From Eubacteriales bacterium (lineage in GTDB: Bacteria; Bacillota; Clostridia; Christensenellales; SZUA-584), in assembly GCA_028711205.1 (NCBI GenBank), contig JAQTSP010000129.1, positions 1-7,434 of the forward strand: a DNA stretch of 7,434 nucleotides, read 5' to 3'. Numbering within the stretch: position 1 is the stretch's first letter; every line of letters begins with the position of its first letter. Position numbers and translations under genes: made by a program. Below the pieces are notes generated by a model. It was not told the origin of the DNA. It did no database searches and saw nothing but the letters and a program-made list of their open reading frames with translations. Shown piece after piece: positions 1-6,684 of this stretch.

Positions 1-348
1 AAGGATGGGTCGCTGGCGCTCGGTGCGTCAAAATGGCAGACGATCAGAAGGGTGAGCATGCCGACAGCAAAGTCCGGCATCATTGCGGGCATCGTGCTTG
101 GCATCGGAAGAGCGGTCGGCGAGACGATGGCCATCATTCTTGTTGCGCGCAACACGGCGATCATACCGGCGTCGATATTCCAACCTGTCAGGACAATGAC
201 GGTCAACATCGTGCTCGAAATGGGGTACGTTGTGAACGGGTCGACGCATTATCACGCGCTGTTCGCGACGGGCATCGTGCTGTTCGTGTTCATTATGATC
301 ATCAATGCGGTGGTCAACATGCTGAATAGAAAGAGGGTGAAAGCATGA
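1..348 (+). CDS. pstC: PstC, phosphate ABC transporter permease (3' part only)
   Basis: This is the C-terminal 115 residues of one of the two membrane permeases of the high-affinity phosphate importer; the start lies before the window. The fragment opens in the cytoplasmic EAA loop that docks on the ATPase (GSLALGASKWQTI, visible residues 3-15). The permease motif GIVLGIGRAVGETMAI follows at about residues 29-44. A hydrophobic last membrane segment (about 84-105) and a short basic tail ending RKRVKA come next. PstC and PstA are homologous and share the EAA and GR-xVGET motifs. The call PstC rather than PstA rests on gene order (a full pstA follows) and on the GRAVGETMAI wording typical of PstC. 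The stop codon overlaps the pstA start by four bases (ATGA), which indicates translational coupling. No truncation is seen other than the window edge. Confidence 0.93.
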   Translation, partial: KDGSLALGASKWQTIRRVSMPTAKSGIIAGIVLGIGRAVGETMAIILVARNTAIIPASIFQPVRTMTVNIVLEMGYVVNGSTHYHALFATGIVLFVFIMIINAVVNMLNRKRVKA

Positions 349-1232
349 CGGCAAACGACAGGTGGAGCAGCAAGGAGATGATACTGCAATACAGGGCGCG
401 GCAAAAACGTCGGCAGGCGATTGCATACGCCTTCATGTACCTTGCCGCGGCGTTTGCGGTGGCAACGATGCTGGCCATCATCGGGTTCATATTCACGAAA
501 GGCATTTCGGAGATCAGCTGGGAGTTTTTGACCTCGGATGTTCATGACGCGGGCAGGGAAGGCGGCATACTGCCGATCATCATCAACACGCTGTATCTCG
601 TGGGGTTGGGGCTGCTGTTTGCGGCGCCTTTATCGGTGCTTGCCGCGATATACATGACGGAATATTCGAAGCAGGGCATACTGATAAAAATCATACGGTA
701 TTTTACGTCGAATCTTGCCGGCATACCATCTATTATATTCGGCCTGTTCGGGTTCATGTTTTTTGCAAAGATACTGGGCTGGAGCTGGTCGCTTCTCAGC
801 GGCTCCGCAACGATCGCGATCGTGATACTTCCGACACTGATCAGGACGTCAGAAGAGGCGATACTGACGGTGCCCGCCGGATATAAGGAAGGTTCGCTGG
901 CGTTGGGAGCGACGAAGTGGCAGACGATGGTCAAGGTCGTGATCCCCACTGCGTCGCCGGGCATCATCAACGGCATCATACTCGGTATGGGCCGGATCGT
1001 CGGCGAGACCGCGGCGCTGGTCTTCACGCTGGGAAGCGGTACGGATATTGCAAGCAGCCTGATGTCGTCCGCGCGGTCGCTGTCGCTCCACCTGTTTATA
1101 CTGGCAAATGAAGGGATATCGACATCAAAGGCGTACGCAACGGCCACCGTGCTGATTGTGATCGTATTGATACTCAATCTGATCGCGGGATGGTTCGGGA
1201 AAAGGATCAACAGATATAAGGACGCGAGGTAA
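345..1232 (+). CDS. pstA: PstA, phosphate ABC transporter permease
   Basis: Second inner-membrane permease of the PstSCAB phosphate importer; with PstC it forms the channel that PstB drives. The product has 295 residues, normal for the family. A basic cytoplasmic N-terminus (about 1-25, rich in R/K/Q) precedes roughly six membrane segments near residues 26-50, 76-104, 119-143, 152-167, 206-229 and 262-284. The EAA coupling loop lies at about 170-200 (KEGSLALGATKWQT at 181-194), followed by GMGRIVGET (214-222). The ATG at 345 is preceded by GAGGG (333-337) with a 7-base spacer and overlaps the pstC stop. pstB begins 5 bases after the stop codon. The EAA loop is close to that of the neighbouring PstC even at DNA level. 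No phosphate-control operator is visible; it would be expected upstream of the missing first genes. Confidence 0.96.
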   Translation: MTANDRWSSKEMILQYRARQKRRQAIAYAFMYLAAAFAVATMLAIIGFIFTKGISEISWEFLTSDVHDAGREGGILPIIINTLYLVGLGLLFAAPLSVLAAIYMTEYSKQGILIKIIRYFTSNLAGIPSIIFGLFGFMFFAKILGWSWSLLSGSATIAIVILPTLIRTSEEAILTVPAGYKEGSLALGATKWQTMVKVVIPTASPGIINGIILGMGRIVGETAALVFTLGSGTDIASSLMSSARSLSLHLFILANEGISTSKAYATATVLIVIVLILNLIAGWFGKRINRYKDAR

Positions 1233-1237
1233 TAATA

Positions 1238-2047
1238 ATGGAAACAGTCATGCTGGATACGGGGATTTCTGAACGCGGGGACATGCAAAAGAGCAGGGTC
1301 AAAGTGGGCATCAAAAAGCTTGACTTGTTTTACAGCGATTTTCAGGCGCTCAAAGATGTCAATATGGATATAGAGGAAAAGAAGGTGACGGCGCTGATCG
1401 GCCCGTCGGGGTGTGGGAAGTCGACGTTTTTGAGGTGCATCAACCGTATGAACGACCTGATACCCGGCTGCAAAGTGACAGGTGATATTTTGATCGACGG
1501 GACGGATATATACAAAGAGAATATCGATGTGGCATACCTCCGAAAAGAAGTGGGTATGGTTTTTCAAAAGCCGAATCCGTTTGAGCTCTCTGTATTTGAC
1601 AACATCGCCTACGGCCCGCGGACGCACGGGCTTCGGGATAAAAAAAAGCTGGAGATTATCGTCGAACGAAGCCTAAGACACGCGGCGCTCTGGGATGAGG
1701 TGAAAGACCGGTTAAACAAGACCGCCATGGGGCTTTCAGGCGGACAGCAGCAGCGGCTTTGTATCGCGCGGGTGCTCGCGGTAGAACCGTCCATTGTGCT
1801 GATGGATGAACCGACGTCCGCGCTTGACCCGATATCCACAGGAAAGATCGAGGATCTGATCGCGGCACTCAAGAACGATTATACGATCATCATCGTGACG
1901 CATAACATGCAGCAGGCGGCGCGCGTGTCCGACTATACTGCGTTCTTTCTGCTCGGCGATATGATTGAGATGGGGCCGACGACGCGGGTCTTTCAGCTTC
2001 CCGGAGATAAGCGGACAGAGGATTATATCACGGGCCGGTTCGGCTGA
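1238..2047 (+). CDS. pstB: PstB, phosphate ABC transporter ATP-binding protein
   Basis: Cytoplasmic ATPase that powers phosphate uptake through PstC/PstA. All nucleotide-binding elements are present in the 269-residue product: Walker A GPSGCGKST (55-63), Q-loop Q110 in VFQKPNPF, signature LSGGQ (166-170), Walker B VLMDEP with the catalytic E191, D-loop SALD (194-197), and switch histidine H222 in VTHNM. PstB-type wording such as CINRMNDLIPG and DNIAYGPRTHG separates it from other ABC ATPases, although the usual FPMSIYDN stretch reads FELSVFDN here. The ATG at 1238 has GAGG at 1226-1229 with an 8-base spacer. This gives about 20 residues before the conserved domain. A later in-frame ATG at 1283 has a much poorer ribosome site. 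It is co-directional with pstA and lies 26 bases before phoU. Confidence 0.97.
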   Translation: METVMLDTGISERGDMQKSRVKVGIKKLDLFYSDFQALKDVNMDIEEKKVTALIGPSGCGKSTFLRCINRMNDLIPGCKVTGDILIDGTDIYKENIDVAYLRKEVGMVFQKPNPFELSVFDNIAYGPRTHGLRDKKKLEIIVERSLRHAALWDEVKDRLNKTAMGLSGGQQQRLCIARVLAVEPSIVLMDEPTSALDPISTGKIEDLIAALKNDYTIIIVTHNMQQAARVSDYTAFFLLGDMIEMGPTTRVFQLPGDKRTEDYITGRFG

Positions 2048-2073
2048 TGAAATAGAAGAAGGAGGCATGGGTT

Positions 2074-2727
2074 ATGACGCGTATGGAATATGATCATCAT
2101 CTGAATGAACTCAAGCATGAGATCATCAGAATGAGCTCGCTGGTTGAAGAGCTGCTGGCCAAGTCGATGAAGGCGCTTGTCGAGCAGGACATCGAAGAAG
2201 CTGAAGAAATTATCGAAAGTGACGATGTGATAGACGATCTGCAAAATGCGATCGAGGAGCAGTGTATCACACTGATCGCGACGCAGCAGCCGCTCGCGGG
2301 CGATCTGCGGATCATCTTTGCCGCGATCAAAATGGCCACTGACCTGGAGCGTATTGCCGATTACGGCGTTGGTATCGCAAAAACGGTCATCCGCTTGAAG
2401 GACGAGGAGTATATCAAGCCGTTGATCGATCTGCCGCGCATGACGGATATTGCGTGCGAGATGCTTAAGAAAAGCGTTCAGGCGTTTGCAAACAAAGACG
2501 TGGACCTGGCGATGTCGACCGCCAAAATGGACAACAAACTCGACCAGCTTTTCCGCCAGATCTACAGAGAACTGCTGACATATGTCATGGAAAGCCCGAG
2601 GCATATCAATCAGATGATGTCGTTTGTGCTGATTGCCCGGTATCTTGAAAGAGTCGGCGACCACATCACGAACATATGCGAGTGGATCGTCTATAACGCG
2701 ACGGGGAAAAGGCTCGATCTGGATTAA
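2074..2727 (+). CDS. phoU: PhoU, phosphate uptake and signalling regulator
   Basis: PhoU is a cytoplasmic, metal-binding helical protein that restrains Pst transport and, in many bacteria, links Pst to the PhoR/PhoB(P) two-component system. The 217-residue length and the two tandem three-helix repeats match the family. Each repeat ends in a metal-binding signature: DLERIADYGVGIA (90-102) and YLERVGDHITNICEWI (190-205). The first repeat holds the usual QQPLAGDLR stretch (71-79) and the second has MSFVLIARYLER. The start ATG at 2074 follows a strong GGAGG (2061-2065) with an 8-base spacer; an ATG at 2067 is in another frame and soon meets a stop. Two stop codons in tandem (TAA TAA) end the gene. 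No clear hairpin terminator follows, so readthrough into the next gene is possible. Confidence 0.96.
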   Translation: MTRMEYDHHLNELKHEIIRMSSLVEELLAKSMKALVEQDIEEAEEIIESDDVIDDLQNAIEEQCITLIATQQPLAGDLRIIFAAIKMATDLERIADYGVGIAKTVIRLKDEEYIKPLIDLPRMTDIACEMLKKSVQAFANKDVDLAMSTAKMDNKLDQLFRQIYRELLTYVMESPRHINQMMSFVLIARYLERVGDHITNICEWIVYNATGKRLDLD

Positions 2728-2757
2728 TAAATAAACATGCCGCGCTTTGGGGAAAGA

Positions 2758-2763
2758 TATAAT
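2758..2763 (+). promoter_or_regulatory. Candidate -10 box before the unassigned membrane gene
   Basis: A perfect TATAAT lies in the AT-rich gap after phoU, 25 bases before the next start codon. It is embedded in AAGATATAATA (2754-2764). I find no TTGACA-like -35 element 16-18 bases upstream (the region reads about ACATGC) and no TGn extension, so promoter strength is uncertain. The same 11-mer recurs before the DUF512 gene, which is the main reason to list it. Confidence 0.4.
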
Positions 2764-2788
2764 ATAGCTTAAAAAGGCGGGGTGCGGT

Positions 2789-3400
2789 ATGGATATTTCA
2801 ATGATTATTGTGCTTGGGCTACCCGTACTGTATGCGACGGGCAGCCTGAAAAAAATCGTTGCCAATACGGGAGTGGGCGGCCGATGTTTCGTGCTGTATT
2901 TTGTATGCACGGCCGCGCTGTCGTTTTTGCCGGCGGTGACGATTACACAAAACGTGTCGCTGAATCTTGCCGGTACGTTTTTTTGTATCGCGCCCGCCGT
3001 ATATCTTACTCTCATAAAAGCATACACATGCCGGTTTTATATCGCGTTTGTACTGACAACGTTTGTATCCGTCGTATCTTCGTTGATATTCACATATACA
3101 CCCGCGTATCTGCCATATCTGGTTATCGGCATCGTTTCTATTGGCGCACTTATCTTCTTTAAAGCGCGCGCGCCTGTTTTTGCGCCCGTTTTGACTGGCG
3201 TATTCAGCGTTGCCGGCAGCATGATGCAGCTCTGTACCGATATGTATATGACCCCATGGCTTGACAGCCTGGGCACGGCGTCTGTCAGTCTTGTCATATG
3301 CCTCGTAGCCGCCTATCTTGTGACACGGCGGCGCGGCAGGCATGCCGCGAACAGGCGGGCGGACATCGTGCCGGCGCAGACAGAGAACAATAAAGTGTAG
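2789..3400 (+). CDS. Unassigned multi-pass membrane protein, possibly a diverged DUF1614-type protein
   Basis: I do not firmly recognise this 203-residue protein. It is very hydrophobic, with about seven candidate membrane segments near residues 4-19, 31-50, 57-77, 82-103, 107-124, 128-147 and 159-178. A basic, polar cytoplasmic-looking tail (TRRRGRHAANRR, 179-190) follows. From memory of the DUF1614 family, the order of elements is suggestive: VSLNLAGTFFCIAPAVYLTL (56-75) resembles that family's SiNlGG-x-iPl-yLl stretch, and the GSMMQLCTDM and LGTASVSL stretches sit where its later conserved glycine/acidic motifs occur. The expected motif residues are partly missing, so this is an inference. 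The ATG at 2789 has only a weak G-rich site upstream (around 2775-2782). It sits alone between phoU and the DUF512 cluster, with a TATAAT box before it and another after it. No enzymatic motif or signal peptide is visible, and no function is claimed. Confidence 0.75.
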   Translation: MDISMIIVLGLPVLYATGSLKKIVANTGVGGRCFVLYFVCTAALSFLPAVTITQNVSLNLAGTFFCIAPAVYLTLIKAYTCRFYIAFVLTTFVSVVSSLIFTYTPAYLPYLVIGIVSIGALIFFKARAPVFAPVLTGVFSVAGSMMQLCTDMYMTPWLDSLGTASVSLVICLVAAYLVTRRRGRHAANRRADIVPAQTENNKV

Positions 3401-3420
3401 CGCTCCGCCAAAAAATAAGA

Positions 3421-3426
3421 TATAAT
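3421..3426 (+). promoter_or_regulatory. Candidate -10 box before the DUF512-der-plsY-lspA cluster
   Basis: A perfect TATAAT lies in the 48-base gap between the membrane protein gene and the DUF512 gene, within AAGATATAATA (3417-3427). It would place a transcript start a few bases before the ribosome site at 3441-3445. The -35 region (about 3396-3404) does not resemble TTGACA. If real, it makes the downstream cluster its own transcription unit. Confidence 0.4.
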
Positions 3427-3440
3427 AGCCCGAACAAAGA

Positions 3441-3445
3441 AGAGG
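3441..3445 (+). promoter_or_regulatory. Ribosome binding site that bears on the DUF512 start choice
   Basis: AGAGG, in the purine run AAGAAGAGG (3437-3445), is the only plausible Shine-Dalgarno site for this gene. It leaves only 3 bases before the GTG at 3449 but 9 bases before the in-frame TTG at 3455. Spacing therefore favours the TTG, while the commoner start codon favours the GTG. The two starts differ by two residues. Confidence 0.55.
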
Positions 3446-3448
3446 TTT

Positions 3449-4750
3449 GTGATTTTGTTTGAGGTAAAAAGCGTTGAACACGGCAGCCCATCAGAGCGCT
3501 GCGGCATAAGGCCAGGCGATAAGATCGTTTCTGTCAATGGTGAGCCGCTGATCGATTATATCGATTATGTTTATTTTTCTTCGAAAAAAAAGCTAAAACT
3601 TGCGTTTTTTAATGATACTGGTAAAAGAAGAGTCCGAATTAAAAAGGATGAAGATGAGAGCCTGGGGCTTGAGTTCATACAGCCGCTGCTGGGCAAAAAA
3701 CGTGTGTGCCGGAATAAGTGCTTGTTTTGCTTTGTTGACCAGCTGCCGCACGGCATGCGCCAAAGCCTGTACTTAAAAGACGAGGACTGGCGTTATTCGT
3801 TTGTCATGGGCAACTATGTGACGCTGTCGGCCGTCGGTCAAGAAGAGCTTGTCCGCATCATCAAACGCGGCGTATCGCCTCTTTTTATATCCGTACATAC
3901 GGTTGATGAAAAACTTCGGCGGTTTATGCTGGGCAACGAAAGCGCCGTCCCCATCAGGCGGTTGCTGAAAAAACTGGCGGCGCGCGGCATCCGCTTTCAT
4001 GCGCAGGCCGTGATCTGTCCCGGGCTGAACGACGGTAAAAAGCTTGAGCAGACAGTCCGGTTTTTACGGCGGCTGTATCCGGCCGCTATGTCGCTGGCTG
4101 TCGTGCCCGTCGGGCTCACGGGATTTCGGCAGGGGCTACACCCTGTTTCGCCTGTGACAAAAAGCATGGCCGGTATGACAATAAAAGAAGTTGAAAAATG
4201 GCAGAAAGAATGTTTAAATAGTATAGGCACACGTTTTGTGTTCGCGGCGGACGAGTATTACATCAGAGCGGGCGTGCCTTTGCCGCCGGCAGAGGATTAC
4301 GAAGCGTTTGACCAGATCGAAAACGGCGTCGGGCTGATGGCAAAATTTTTGGATGAGGCAAATACCGCGCTTGGATCGTGCGAAAAAAACAGCGGGCATT
4401 TCAGCATCGCGACGGGACAGGACGCGTATCCGTATTTGAAAGCGCTGGCCGGAAAAGTGCACCGCGTATGCGGCGCGGTGATTGATGTTTATTTGGTTGA
4501 AAACAAAACATTCGGCGGCGGTGTGACCGTGTCGGGTCTGCTTGGAGGAAAAGATTTTCTTCGCGCGCTCCGTGATAAAGAATTGGGGCAGGCGCTTTTA
4601 ATACCCGCAAGTACGCTTCGGGACGACGATGTTTTTCTTGATGATATGACGCTTGATGCGTTAAATGACGCGCTTCGTGTCCCCGTCTATACCGCAGCGG
4701 ACGGATACCAACTGATAGACCTGCTTTCGGGCAGACAAGAAGAGGAATAG
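3449..4750 (+). CDS. DUF512 family PDZ / radical-SAM protein
   Basis: A three-part protein of 433 residues found widely in Clostridia, with no settled reaction. Residues 1-65 form a PDZ-like domain (GSPSERCGIRPGDKIVSVNG at 12-31). An atypical radical-SAM module follows, whose [4Fe-4S] cysteines are C87, C91 and C94 in CRNKCLFCFVDQLP. The C-terminal DUF512 region (about 225-425) carries DEYY (268-271), ENGVG (291-295), TGQDAYP and NKTFGGGVTVSGLLGG (352-367). The last motif usually reads GLLTG; here the threonine is glycine. Start is GTG 3449 or TTG 3455. The gene's final codons contain the der ribosome site, and only one base separates its stop from the der ATG, so the two are almost certainly co-translated. 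A der neighbour hints at a ribosome or translation role, but that is inference from position. The first 200 bases look more AT-rich than the rest. Confidence 0.92.
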   Translation: MILFEVKSVEHGSPSERCGIRPGDKIVSVNGEPLIDYIDYVYFSSKKKLKLAFFNDTGKRRVRIKKDEDESLGLEFIQPLLGKKRVCRNKCLFCFVDQLPHGMRQSLYLKDEDWRYSFVMGNYVTLSAVGQEELVRIIKRGVSPLFISVHTVDEKLRRFMLGNESAVPIRRLLKKLAARGIRFHAQAVICPGLNDGKKLEQTVRFLRRLYPAAMSLAVVPVGLTGFRQGLHPVSPVTKSMAGMTIKEVEKWQKECLNSIGTRFVFAADEYYIRAGVPLPPAEDYEAFDQIENGVGLMAKFLDEANTALGSCEKNSGHFSIATGQDAYPYLKALAGKVHRVCGAVIDVYLVENKTFGGGVTVSGLLGGKDFLRALRDKELGQALLIPASTLRDDDVFLDDMTLDALNDALRVPVYTAADGYQLIDLLSGRQEEE

Positions 4751-4751
4751 A

Positions 4752-6068
4752 ATGGCAAAACCATTTGTGGCCGTTGTCGGCAGGCCAAACGTCGGCAAGT
4801 CCACGTTCTTTAATAAAATAGCAGGAAAAAGAATATCTATCGTCGAGGACACGCCGGGCGTGACCAGGGACAGGATATACGCGGATGCCGAGTGGCTGAC
4901 GCACGAATTTACGCTGATCGATACGGGCGGCATCGACCCCGGGAGCACGGACGTGATACGGCAGCAGATGAAACTTCAGGCAGAACTTGCCGTCGATATC
5001 GCGGACGTCATACTGTTTTTTGTGGACGCGAAGCAGGGGCTTGTGCCCGCGGATTACGAAGTGGCCGCTCTGCTCCGGCGCGCGTCAAAGCCGATCATTA
5101 CCGTTGTCAACAAGGCGGACACGAAGCGCGACGAGCAGGCGATGTACGATTTTTATGCGCTTGGGCTTGACAGCCTGTATGCGATATCCGCCGAGCAGGG
5201 ATTGGGTATCGGAGACCTTCTTGACGAGGTCGTATCGCATTTTGCCGAGGCGGAGAAAGAGGACAAGGCCGATGTTATCCGCATCGCCGTTGTCGGTAAA
5301 CCGAATGTCGGCAAAAGCTCGCTTGTCAACACGATCATCGGAGAGCCAAGGACGATCGTGTCCGAGATCGCGGGCACGACGCGTGACGCGATCGACGTGC
5401 CGTTTTCACGGGACGGTACCGGCTATGTGCTGATCGATACGGCGGGTATACGCAAAAAGGCGCGGATCGAGGACAAGTCGATCGAGCGGTACAGCGTGAT
5501 ACGTTCTTTTGCCGCTGTGCGGCGCGCGGATGCCGTGGTCGTGATGATCGACGCACTGGAGGGCATCACCGAACAGGACGTCAAGATCGCGGGGTTTGTC
5601 AACGACGAAGGAAAGCCGTGCGTTATCGCGGTCAACAAATGGGACGCGGTCGAAAAAGATACGCACACGACAAATATATTTGACAAGGATATCGCCTGCG
5701 ACCTTGCGTTTATGAGCTATGCGAAAACGGTATACATATCCGCTCTGACCGGGCAGCGCCTTGGCAAACTGTTCGAGCTTCTTGAGACGGCGCGTGAAAA
5801 CAACAGGCGGCGCATCACGACGGGGCTCTTAAACGAATGCATATCCGAAGCGGTGGCCATGGTCGAGCCGCCGTCCGACAAAGGAAGAAGGCTGAAGATT
5901 TATTACGCGACGCAGGTCGCGACGGGGCCGCCCTATATCGTGATATTTGTCAACGATGCGGCGCTGATGCATTTTTCGTATATGAGGTATCTGGAAAACT
6001 ATTTAAGAAAATCTTTCGACTTCTCGGGCACACCCATAAAAGTCGTTGCCAGAAATAAAAATGATTAA
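4752..6068 (+). CDS. der: Der (EngA), double-domain ribosome assembly GTPase
   Basis: Der is an essential GTPase with two tandem G domains; it acts in the cytoplasm in maturation of the 50S ribosomal subunit. G domain 1 shows GRPNVGKS (10-17), the switch TPGVTRD (34-40), DTGG (57-60), NKAD (120-123) and SA (146-147). G domain 2 shows GKPNVGKSS (182-190), AGTTRDAID (207-215), DTAG (229-232), NKWD (295-298) and SALTG (330-334). The remaining part (about 350-438) is the KH-like domain, with YYATQVATGPP and the FDFSGTPIK ending. The 438-residue length is typical and every G motif is intact. The ATG at 4752 uses AGAGG at 4741-4745 with a 6-base spacer, lying inside the end of the DUF512 gene. plsY follows after a gap of 18 bases. 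Confidence 0.98.
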   Translation: MAKPFVAVVGRPNVGKSTFFNKIAGKRISIVEDTPGVTRDRIYADAEWLTHEFTLIDTGGIDPGSTDVIRQQMKLQAELAVDIADVILFFVDAKQGLVPADYEVAALLRRASKPIITVVNKADTKRDEQAMYDFYALGLDSLYAISAEQGLGIGDLLDEVVSHFAEAEKEDKADVIRIAVVGKPNVGKSSLVNTIIGEPRTIVSEIAGTTRDAIDVPFSRDGTGYVLIDTAGIRKKARIEDKSIERYSVIRSFAAVRRADAVVVMIDALEGITEQDVKIAGFVNDEGKPCVIAVNKWDAVEKDTHTTNIFDKDIACDLAFMSYAKTVYISALTGQRLGKLFELLETARENNRRRITTGLLNECISEAVAMVEPPSDKGRRLKIYYATQVATGPPYIVIFVNDAALMHFSYMRYLENYLRKSFDFSGTPIKVVARNKND

Positions 6069-6073
6069 GGCAA

Positions 6074-6078
6074 GGGAG
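6074..6078 (+). promoter_or_regulatory. Ribosome binding site that decides the plsY start
   Basis: GGGAG lies 8 bases before the ATG at 6087 but only 2 bases before the in-frame TTG at 6081. Spacing therefore supports the ATG at 6087 as the plsY start. The next ATG (6093) would be 14 bases away, which is too far. Confidence 0.65.
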
Positions 6079-6086
6079 TCTTGGCT

Positions 6087-6671
6087 ATGGTTATGATGTA
6101 TATTTTAAGCGGTGTTATCGGATATGTAATCGGCTGTATCTCTTTTGGGTACCTGACCGGAAAGATATTTAAAGGGAAAGACATCAGGGATGTCGGCAGC
6201 GGAAACGCGGGCACGGCCAACGCGATCCGCAACTACGGATGGGCGATCGGCCTTATCACGTTTGCGGGCGATGTGGCGAAAGGCGCCCTCGCCGCCGGGA
6301 TCGGCTTTTGGCTTTGCGGAGAAATCGGCGTCTATATCGGCGGTGTGGCCGCTGTGCTCGGGCATATCTGGCCGGTGTTTTTGAAGTTTCGCGGTGGCAA
6401 AGGCGTGGCGACAAGCTTCGGCGTATTTCTTGTGATGATGCCGCTGCACGCGCTGATCGTATTCGCCATATGCGTGGTCATCATCGCGATCACAAGAACG
6501 ATGTCTGTGGGGTCGCTCATCGGCACGGCGCTGATGGTGGCCGTCTCGCTCATTTTTTACTGGCCGTTCATCGGGAACCACATCGCGAGCGTCATGCTTT
6601 TAATACTCGTGTATTATTCGCACAGACACAATATCAAACGGCTGGCGGAAGGCAAAGAAAATCAACTATAG
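6087..6671 (+). CDS. plsY: PlsY, acyl-phosphate:glycerol-3-phosphate acyltransferase
   Basis: Inner-membrane enzyme that moves a fatty acyl group from acyl-phosphate to glycerol-3-phosphate, making lysophosphatidic acid, the first step of phospholipid synthesis in most bacteria. From the ATG at 6087 the product has 194 residues. The three cytoplasmic catalytic/binding motifs are present: motif 1 KDIRDVGSGNAGTANAIR (31-48), motif 2 GHIWPVFLKFRGGKGVAT (92-109) and motif 3 HRHNIKRLAEGKE (179-191). About five membrane segments lie between and around them (near 5-22, 52-75, 82-98, 112-135 and 140-175). Motif 1 normally ends G-A/T-T-N; here it reads GTAN, so the conserved threonine next to the asparagine is alanine. 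An in-frame TTG at 6081 is a less likely start. lspA follows 13 bases later. The usual neighbour gpsA is not next to it. Confidence 0.95.
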   Translation: MVMMYILSGVIGYVIGCISFGYLTGKIFKGKDIRDVGSGNAGTANAIRNYGWAIGLITFAGDVAKGALAAGIGFWLCGEIGVYIGGVAAVLGHIWPVFLKFRGGKGVATSFGVFLVMMPLHALIVFAICVVIIAITRTMSVGSLIGTALMVAVSLIFYWPFIGNHIASVMLLILVYYSHRHNIKRLAEGKENQL

Positions 6672-6684
6672 ACGGGAGAATCGA

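Noticed and set aside
810..823. 14-bp perfect palindrome ACGATCGCGATCGT inside pstA
   Set aside because: A palindrome of this length is expected about once by chance in a few windows of this size, and it is explained by ATC/GCG/GTG codons.
542..1627. A long (361-codon) open frame on the - strand opposite pstA and pstB
   Set aside because: It lies entirely antisense to two clear genes, has no family-like motifs, and reflects codon bias of the + strand genes.
2023..3027. A 334-codon open frame on the - strand opposite phoU and the membrane gene
   Set aside because: Its translation lacks recognisable motifs and mirrors phoU codons. The + strand genes here have good motifs or membrane patterns and better start contexts.
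2782..3162. A GTG-initiated 126-codon frame overlapping the membrane protein gene
   Set aside because: The overlapping 203-codon frame has consistent membrane segments and a basic tail; this frame has no coherent pattern.
3551..3568. Tandem 9-base repeat ATCGATTAT encoding IDYIDY in the DUF512 gene
   Set aside because: The D-x-x-D-Y pattern after the PDZ-like GD-K-I-x-x-x-NG segment is normal for the family, so the repeat is probably coincidental codon reuse.
3584..3592. A AAA AAG slippery heptamer in frame in the DUF512 gene (also in pstB at 1640-1648), like the dnaX frameshift site
   Set aside because: Both encode ordinary lysine runs. I see no strong downstream stem-loop, only a weak A-T hairpin in the first case, and the -1 product would stop after a few codons at 3610 in the DUF512 gene.
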